Shown: one piece after another, positions 58,801-64,000 of the stretch
Position numbering within the stretch: position 1 is the stretch's first letter
How the letters are laid out: every line of letters begins with the position of its first letter
Assembly: GCA_019359745.1 (NCBI GenBank)
Contig: JAHHGT010000008.1
Coordinates: 124,001-188,000 of the forward strand
Direction: 5' to 3'
Origin: Aphanothece saxicola GSE-SYN-MK-01-06B
Lineage (GTDB): Bacteria; Cyanobacteriota; Cyanobacteriia; PCC-6307; Cyanobiaceae
Length of the DNA: 64,000 nucleotides
Notes under the pieces: generated by a model
Databases searched by the model: none
What the model was told of the DNA's origin: nothing
Seen by the model: the letters and a program-made list of their open reading frames with translations, nothing else
Translations under genes and position numbers: made by a program

Positions 58801-59304
58801 TCACAGACGGCGACGGAACCCCTCGCTGAAACCGGCGCTGCGATCGTCGCGGTCGCCATCGGCGCTGCGGCTGAGTTTCCAGACGTTGCGCCCCAGTCGG
58901 CGGGCCCGGAGACCACCCCGCTCCACCACCGGCGCCCCCGGGCGGGCCCCCATCAGCTGGGCCACCTCGGCGGTGGTCAGGGGGGCGCCGGTGCGGATGG
59001 CCAGGTCGGTGATCTCAAGGCGCTGGCGCAGGCCGGTCAGGTCGACCGGGTGGTCCGCTTCGCCCGACTCCTTCCAGTCACCGAAGCCGTCGGCGCCGAC
59101 ACTGCCCATCCGCCGCATCAGTCCCAGGCCGATGAAGGCGAGGGCCTGCTCCGGCCGCACCCCCTCATCCAACGCCCGGGTGATCCATTCGGACACGGTG
59201 TCCTGGTCGAGGGAAGGGCGCAGGGGATGGGTCTCGCCAGACACTCCAGCGGTCGGGGATTCCGTGGCGGCGGAGGGAGCGGAAGCGGTGCGCCGGCTGG
59301 CCAT
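58801..59304 (-). CDS. Conserved hypothetical protein upstream of chlN
   Basis: This 167-residue protein has a Ser/Ala-rich start, then SLDQDTVSEWITRALDEGVRPEQALAFIGLGLMRRMG. A possible winged-helix segment follows (LRQRLEITDLAIRTGAPLTTAEVAQLMGARPG), ending with a basic tail. The helix pattern could bind DNA, but no known family was recognised. ATG at 59304 is preferred. It lies 88 bp upstream of chlN on the same strand, a good place for a regulator. Confidence 0.65.
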   Translation of the reverse strand: MASRRTASAPSAATESPTAGVSGETHPLRPSLDQDTVSEWITRALDEGVRPEQALAFIGLGLMRRMGSVGADGFGDWKESGEADHPVDLTGLRQRLEITDLAIRTGAPLTTAEVAQLMGARPGAPVVERGGLRARRLGRNVWKLSRSADGDRDDRSAGFSEGFRRRL

Positions 59305-59468
59305 GGTCGCGCCTGCAAAGGTTGTACCGGAAGGTATCGGTTGCCATCGGTCTCGCAAGGGTCTCTGGGCTCTGGAACCCCTCTGCAGCACAATGAATCA
59401 AGGAGTGATCCGTCGCTCCATCGCGTGCACTGCGGAGTGCCTATCCGCAGTCCCTGCCAGTGGTCACC

Positions 59469-61181
59469 ATGGACCGTTCGCTCCATCGTCCCTGCGACTC
59501 TTCCGCCACCCAGGCCCGATTCGATTCGGCCTCAACTCAGGAGCAGCCGGTAGAGATTGCGCCGGGTGTGTGGTGGGTGGGAGTGCGACTGGTGAAGGAC
59601 CACTTCCAGTGCCACACCTATTTCATTGCCAACGGATCCGAGGGGGTGCTGATTGATCCGGGTTCGCCTCTCACCATCGAAGGCACCCTGGCCAAGCTGC
59701 GATCAATCACCGATCTCGGTGCGATCCGCTGGCTCGTCTGTCACCACTCCGACCCCGACATCTGTGCCTCCCTGCCGCGGCTGGGCGACGTCCTGACACA
59801 CCCTGACGTGCACGTGGTGACCGAGTGGCGTGCCAACGCCCTGATCCGCCACTACGACCATCCCTTCTCCACCTATCTGGTGGAGCAACACAACTGGTGC
59901 CTGCCCCTGCAGGGGAATCGGCGACTGGAATTCCAGCTGACGCCTTATCTCCATTTTCCGGGGGCCATGGTGTCCTTTGACACCGGCAGCGGCACCCTGT
60001 TCTCCTCCGATCTGTTCGGGGGCTTCGTCCCCGACAGCAGCGTGCTGGAGTCAGCCGATGCGGCCTACATCATCGAGAACGCCCGGCCCTTCCACCAGCA
60101 CTACATGCCGAGCCGGGAGCTGCTGAGTGCCGGCCTGGCCCGCATCCGCTCCCGCTGGCCCCGGATCGAGCGCATTGCCCCCCAGCACGGTCACATCGTC
60201 GCGGCCTCCATCGTCGATGAGGTGTTCAGCGCCCTCGGAGCCATGGACTGCGGGGTGTACTGCCTCGCCGACGCGGATGTGGATCTGAAACGGCTCCTGC
60301 GCATCGCCGAAGCCCGCCGCCGCCTGAGTGAGGCCCTCCTCCACCAGAGCAGCCCCCTGGGCATGGTCCGGGCCATGGGCACCATCCTCGAATCCTCCGG
60401 CCAACCCGGAGAGTGCGCCTTGTCCGTGAACATGCCCATCGACGGCTGGACCACCTGGAATTCATTCGAAGACCATCCCGAGCGGCGGGAGCCTCCCGCC
60501 GACTGGCACCACATCTGCCTTCTCGGCGATCCCGCCATGGTGCTGGCCCTGAAGGGCAAGGGCGTGCAGCACCAGTTCGATCCCGACATGGAACGGATGC
60601 TGCGGGAGTTCGCCGAATCGATGCGCCCCTGGGTGGACCATCTGCTGGAGGACCAGCGCCAGGCCCTCGAGGTGGCGGCTCTCAACGTCGCGGCCCTCAG
60701 CGATCCGCTGACGGGGCTGGCCAATCGGCGGGCCCTGGCCGAGGCGAAGCTGCCGGCCAGCTATTCCCTGATCGAGCTCGATCTCGACCATTTCAAGCTG
60801 ATCAACGACAGCTTCGGCCACGACGCCGGCGACCGGGTGCTCAAGCAGGTGGCCCGGGTCCTGAAGGAATCGGTGCGGGAGCAGGACCAGACCTTCCGGC
60901 TCGGCGGCGAGGAATTCCTGGTGCTGCTGCCGGAGGCCGACCAGGCCACGGCCCTGATGGTGGCGGAGAGGATCCGAGGCTCGATGCGGCAGCTGGAGGC
61001 CATGGGGGCCGGCCCTGTAGGCGAGGTCACCGTCAGCCTTGGCGTCAGCAGCAAATCGGCTCTGCTGACGGCGGATTTCTCCGAGGTGATGGAGCTGGCC
61101 GATCAGGCCCTCTATTCGGCCAAGGGAGCGGGCCGCGATCGGGTGTGCGCCGCCGATGGCCTCTCCCTGAGCCGCCGCTAG
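59469..61181 (+). CDS. Di-iron metallo-beta-lactamase (ODP-type) domain fused to GGDEF diguanylate cyclase
   Basis: This 570-residue protein starts with a beta-lactamase-fold domain of the flavodiiron/oxygen-binding-protein type. Putative metal ligands are His92/His93, Asp95 and Asp97 (HHSDPD), His162 (LHFPG), Asp181 (FSSDLFGG) and His240 (APQHGHI). Here the family's His-x-Glu-x-Asp-His reads His-Ser-Asp-Pro-Asp-Ile, so one acidic ligand is Asp and the last His is Ile. A helical linker follows, then GGDEF with active-site GGEEF at 479-483 and the inhibitory RxxD site (470-473) exactly five residues before it. It should make c-di-GMP in response to oxygen, NO or redox, by inference. Confidence 0.88.
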   Translation: MDRSLHRPCDSSATQARFDSASTQEQPVEIAPGVWWVGVRLVKDHFQCHTYFIANGSEGVLIDPGSPLTIEGTLAKLRSITDLGAIRWLVCHHSDPDICASLPRLGDVLTHPDVHVVTEWRANALIRHYDHPFSTYLVEQHNWCLPLQGNRRLEFQLTPYLHFPGAMVSFDTGSGTLFSSDLFGGFVPDSSVLESADAAYIIENARPFHQHYMPSRELLSAGLARIRSRWPRIERIAPQHGHIVAASIVDEVFSALGAMDCGVYCLADADVDLKRLLRIAEARRRLSEALLHQSSPLGMVRAMGTILESSGQPGECALSVNMPIDGWTTWNSFEDHPERREPPADWHHICLLGDPAMVLALKGKGVQHQFDPDMERMLREFAESMRPWVDHLLEDQRQALEVAALNVAALSDPLTGLANRRALAEAKLPASYSLIELDLDHFKLINDSFGHDAGDRVLKQVARVLKESVREQDQTFRLGGEEFLVLLPEADQATALMVAERIRGSMRQLEAMGAGPVGEVTVSLGVSSKSALLTADFSEVMELADQALYSAKGAGRDRVCAADGLSLSRR

Positions 61182-61312
61182 GCCGGTGCCGCCCCCGGCG
61201 GGGAGTACCCTCCAATCCTGGAGAGCCAATGGTGGCCACCAGGGATCCCGGTGCTTCCACCTCCGGTGATCGAGACGATCGTCCTTTCCGGGAGTAGGCG
61301 CCTGGCGCCGTG

Positions 61313-62113
61313 ATGGATTCGCAGGCTGCCCGTTCCTTCCTTCGCGACGACCGGTCGGACGCCAGGAGACGGGCCGCGAACCTGCGCATCACCGGCACCG
61401 ATGTGAGCGGCGAGGCCTCCGGCGCCAGCTGCGTGATCACCACCGACAGCGAAGGCCGGCGTCTGGCGCGCCAATCCAGCCATGTGCAGTCGATCGAGCT
61501 GCGCACCTACGTCTTCCTGGATTCGCTCCAGCCCCAGTTGGCGTCCTACATGGGCACGGTGTCCCATGGCTTCCTGCCGATTCCCGGCGATGCCTGCCTG
61601 TGGCTGGAGGTGTCGCCCGGGATGGCGGTCCACCGGGTCACCGACATCGCCCTCAAGGCCAGCACGGTGCGGCTCGGCCAGATGGTGGTGGAGCGGGCCT
61701 TCGGCTCCCTGGCCCTCTACCACCGGGACCAAAGCAATGTGCTCCACTCCGGTGACGTGGTGCTGGAGGCCATCGGCAGCCGGGTGGAGCTGCGCAGCCG
61801 CTGTGAGGTGACCTGGACCGAGATCATCCGGGCGATCACCCCCGACCATGCCGTGCTGATCAACCGCCAGAACCGTCGCGGCTCGATGATCCAGGCCGGC
61901 ATGAGCATGTTCATCCTCGAGACCGAGCCGGCCGGCTACGTGCTGATCGCCGCCAATGAGGCGGAGAAGGGCTCCAACATCACCGTGGTCGATGTCAAGG
62001 CCGTCGGTGCCTTCGGCCGCCTCACTCTGGCGGGCAAGGAGGGCGATGTGGAGGAGGCCGCCGCCGCCGCCATGCGTGCGGTGGCCCAGATCAACGCCGG
62101 CGCCGGCGCCTGA
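61313..62113 (+). CDS. csoS1D: Alpha-carboxysome shell protein CsoS1D (tandem BMC)
   Basis: This 266-residue protein is a fused pair of bacterial microcompartment domains forming a trimeric pseudohexamer with a gated pore. The signature [45 protein letters not shown] and [23 protein letters not shown] matches CsoS1D of marine picocyanobacteria. The pore-gate Glu and Arg are kept (Glu127-Arg128 in MVVERAFGS). ATG at 61313 is used with a GTG just before it. It is 4 bp from the convergent rdgB. Confidence 0.95.
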   Translation: MDSQAARSFLRDDRSDARRRAANLRITGTDVSGEASGASCVITTDSEGRRLARQSSHVQSIELRTYVFLDSLQPQLASYMGTVSHGFLPIPGDACLWLEVSPGMAVHRVTDIALKASTVRLGQMVVERAFGSLALYHRDQSNVLHSGDVVLEAIGSRVELRSRCEVTWTEIIRAITPDHAVLINRQNRRGSMIQAGMSMFILETEPAGYVLIAANEAEKGSNITVVDVKAVGAFGRLTLAGKEGDVEEAAAAAMRAVAQINAGAGA

Positions 62114-62117
62114 AGGC

Positions 62118-62726
62118 TCAGCCCAGTCCCAGCAGACGTTTCAGCCCCGGGGCCATGGCCCGGGCCGCCTTGCCACGGCTGCCCAGCCGGCTCTTGAGGT
62201 GCTCCCCCATCTCCGCATAGCTGCAACCGGCTTCGCGCACATGGAAGAGTGGGTCGTAGCCGCCGCCGTGGCCCGAGGGCTCCCGCAGGATCAGCCCCCG
62301 GCAGAGCCCCTCCGACTCCAGCACCACCGCGCCGGCGGGGTCGGCCAGAGCCATGGCGCTCACGAAGGTGCCGCCGCGGTAGAGGGAATCCCCGAGCTCG
62401 TGCAGCAGCCGGTGGATCTTCTCGTGGTCGGTGGGGGCATAGCGGGCCGAATGCAGACCAGGACGGCCATCGAGGGCATCCACCTCCAGACCCGAATCAT
62501 CCGCCAGCGACCAGCAGCCCGTGAGGGAGGCCACGGTGGTGGCCTTCAGGCGCGCGTTCTCCGCATAGGTGAGGCCCGTCTCCTCGATCTCCAGGCCCTT
62601 GGGCTGCTGCCGCACCTCCAGACCCACCTCCGGACCTACCCCCTCGAGCATGGCGGTGATCTCGGCCACCTTGTGGGGGTTGCCGCTGGCGATCACCAGC
62701 ACCGGGCGGGAAGGGGAGAGGGACAA
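62118..62726 (-). CDS. rdgB: dITP/XTP pyrophosphatase (RdgB/HAM1)
   Basis: This 202-residue housecleaning enzyme removes deaminated purine nucleotides. It begins with LVIASGNPHKVAEITAML and has ADDSGLEVDAL and SGHGGGYDPLF. TTG at 62726 is taken as the start because no ATG is available; GTG codons further in are less likely. In alpha-cyanobacteria this gene (ham1) commonly lies at the edge of the carboxysome operon, which fits its position beside csoS1D. Confidence 0.9.
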   Translation of the reverse strand: MSLSPSRPVLVIASGNPHKVAEITAMLEGVGPEVGLEVRQQPKGLEIEETGLTYAENARLKATTVASLTGCWSLADDSGLEVDALDGRPGLHSARYAPTDHEKIHRLLHELGDSLYRGGTFVSAMALADPAGAVVLESEGLCRGLILREPSGHGGGYDPLFHVREAGCSYAEMGEHLKSRLGSRGKAARAMAPGLKRLLGLG

Positions 62727-62927
62727 ACCGGGCCCACGGGGGGCCCCATTGTGGTGCAGAGCGGGGTGGTGGGCGCTGAAGGGGTGGGGCAGGACGGGTT
62801 GAACATTCCACCCCCGGAGAACTCCAGGGTTCCTGCCCCGGGCGGACGATAGGGAATTCGGCACCGATCGGACGACACGGCGGGCAACATTGCGCGACCG
62901 GTGACGGGCGCCAGCCGGAATCGCCCC

Positions 62928-62933
62928 TAGGTT
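62928..62933 (+). promoter_or_regulatory. Possible -10 element TAGGTT before sbtA
   Basis: TAGGTT lies 29-34 bp before the sbtA ATG in a 235-bp divergent region after rdgB. Nothing else was recognised in that gap. Confidence 0.3.
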
Positions 62934-62961
62934 GCCTCCACCCTTTGGGCCCCGGAGGGCA

Positions 62962-63996
62962 ATGCAGTCGAGCCTGGTCCTACAGAACCTGCTCTCCGCG
63001 CCGGTGCTGTTCTTCTTTCTGGGCATCCTTGGGGTGCTGGTGGGCTCCGACCTGGAGATCCCCTCCCCGCTGCCCAAGCTGTTCTCCCTCTACCTGTTGC
63101 TGGCGATCGGCTTCAAGGGGGGCATGGAACTGGCCCACAGCGGCCTGGGTCCCCAAGTCCTGCTGACAATCGGGGCGGCGGTGCTGATGTCGTTGCTGGT
63201 GCCCCTGACCAGCTTCCTGCTGCTGCGGCTGCGCCTGGATGGCTACAACGCTGCCGCCATCGCCGCCTCCTACGGCTCGATCAGTGCCGTCACTTTCATC
63301 ACCGCCGAGAGTTTCCTCAATGTTCTTGAGGTGAACTTCGACGGCTTCATGGTGGCGGCCCTGGCCCTGATGGAATCACCGGCGATCGTGGTGGGGGTGA
63401 TCCTGGCCAAGCTTTCGGCTCCGGCCGAGGATGGGGAGTTGGCCGGTGATCATGAGAACGGCGGCGATCAGGAGAATGGCGGGGGCAGTCTGCGCTGGAG
63501 AGAAGTGCTCCAGGAGGCCTTTCTCAACGGTTCGGTTTACCTGTTGATCGGCAGCCTGGTGATCGGCTATGTGGTGGCCGCCTTCAGCCCGGCGGGGCTG
63601 GAGAAGATGGATCCCTTCACCGAAAAACTGTTCTACGGAGCCCTCTGTTTCTTCCTGCTCGACATGGGCATCGTGGCGGCGCAGCGGCTGCGGGACCTGC
63701 GCCAGACGGGGGCCTTCCTGATCGGCTTCTCCCTGCTGGCCCCCCCCGTGCACGCCATGGTGGGACTCCTTGTCAGTGCCTTGCTGGGCCTGAGCCAGGG
63801 CAACACCCTGCTGTTCATGGTGCTCTGCGCCAGCGCCTCTTACATCGCCGTGCCGGCGGCGATGCGCATGACCGTTCCCCAGGCCAACCCCAGCCTCTAC
63901 ATCTCCACCGCCCTGGGCCTCACCTTCCCCTTCAATGTGGTGGTTGGGATTCCCCTTTACATGGCGCTGACCCGACACTTCATCCCCGTTGGCTGA
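62962..63996 (+). CDS. sbtA: SbtA-type sodium-dependent bicarbonate transporter
   Basis: This 344-residue protein of the SbtA/DUF897 family brings bicarbonate into the cell. About ten hydrophobic helices are split in two halves. AAIAASYGSISAVTFITAESFL and VMALLSAS-type ALMESPAIVVGVILA in the first half, and LLFMVLCASASYIAVPAAMRM in the second, are typical. A Gly/Asn/Asp-rich cytosolic loop lies at about 155-180. ATG at 62962 is used. The gene ends 4 bases before the window end; SbtB may follow outside. Confidence 0.88.
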   Translation: MQSSLVLQNLLSAPVLFFFLGILGVLVGSDLEIPSPLPKLFSLYLLLAIGFKGGMELAHSGLGPQVLLTIGAAVLMSLLVPLTSFLLLRLRLDGYNAAAIAASYGSISAVTFITAESFLNVLEVNFDGFMVAALALMESPAIVVGVILAKLSAPAEDGELAGDHENGGDQENGGGSLRWREVLQEAFLNGSVYLLIGSLVIGYVVAAFSPAGLEKMDPFTEKLFYGALCFFLLDMGIVAAQRLRDLRQTGAFLIGFSLLAPPVHAMVGLLVSALLGLSQGNTLLFMVLCASASYIAVPAAMRMTVPQANPSLYISTALGLTFPFNVVVGIPLYMALTRHFIPVG

Positions 63997-64000
63997 GCGC

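Overview
The window is a dense, GC-rich chromosomal segment from an alpha-cyanobacterium of the Cyanobium/Synechococcus (picocyanobacterial) type. Evidence: light-dependent protochlorophyllide reductase (por) and dark-operative ChlN/ChlB/ChlL, the photosystem proteins PsaM and Psb27, the assembly or translation factors Tab2 and CRR6, the alkane pair ado/aar, and the alpha-carboxysome pseudohexamer shell protein CsoS1D next to rdgB/ham1 and an SbtA-type bicarbonate transporter. About 68 protein genes are called. No tRNA, rRNA, CRISPR array, insertion sequence or prophage was seen, and no gene-free stretch exceeds 300 bp. The gene names rest on motif and family recognition by eye, without database searches.

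Layout. 1-8.4 kb: end of priA, then a DUF3153 protein, argB and a DUF2854 protein on the minus strand, ssb, cobK, cutA, a PfkB-family kinase and purA. 8.5-10.7 kb: psb27 and proS. 10.9-22.2 kb: a putative DNA-binding protein, a methyltransferase, a ferredoxin with an Spx/ArsC-like protein, a large membrane protein with a voltage-sensor-like segment, signal peptidase I, a catalytically degenerate dihydroorotase homologue, a tandem histidine phosphatase, a CPBP protease, and an FtsL-like protein directly before ftsI. 22.3-30.6 kb: transaldolase with EF-hands, an orphan cyclic-nucleotide-binding domain, a geranylgeranyl-reductase-like flavoprotein, frr, pyrH, cobO, a solitary tyrosine recombinase, ferrochelatase with a chlorophyll-binding tail, and an M23 peptidase. 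30.7-35.7 kb: ilvB with a C-terminal zinc ribbon, a secreted SNase-like protein, and a frameshifted ppsA.

35.9-50.6 kb: a COG2509 flavoprotein, a tightly overlapping minus-strand operon (rps1-like, tab2, pgeF), a creatininase homologue, the alkane cluster ado-aar-accA with an SDR, folE, trpF, a site-2-type protease, a lipoate ligase family protein, a TSUP transporter and CRR6. 50.7-64 kb: psaM, por, two unknown genes, mntP, chlN-chlB-chlL, an unknown gene, a di-iron metallo-beta-lactamase/diguanylate cyclase fusion, csoS1D, rdgB and sbtA.

Functionally the right end gathers chlorophyll synthesis, an apparent oxygen- or redox-sensing c-di-GMP enzyme and carbon-concentrating genes. The strongest points for follow-up are that sensor fusion, the ppsA frameshift lying in a perfect palindrome, the zinc ribbon on acetolactate synthase, the EF-hand transaldolase, the FtsL candidate, and several genes whose only plausible start codons are TTG, GTG or even CTG. 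Neighbouring genes are packed tightly, with several convergent pairs overlapping by 40-68 bp.
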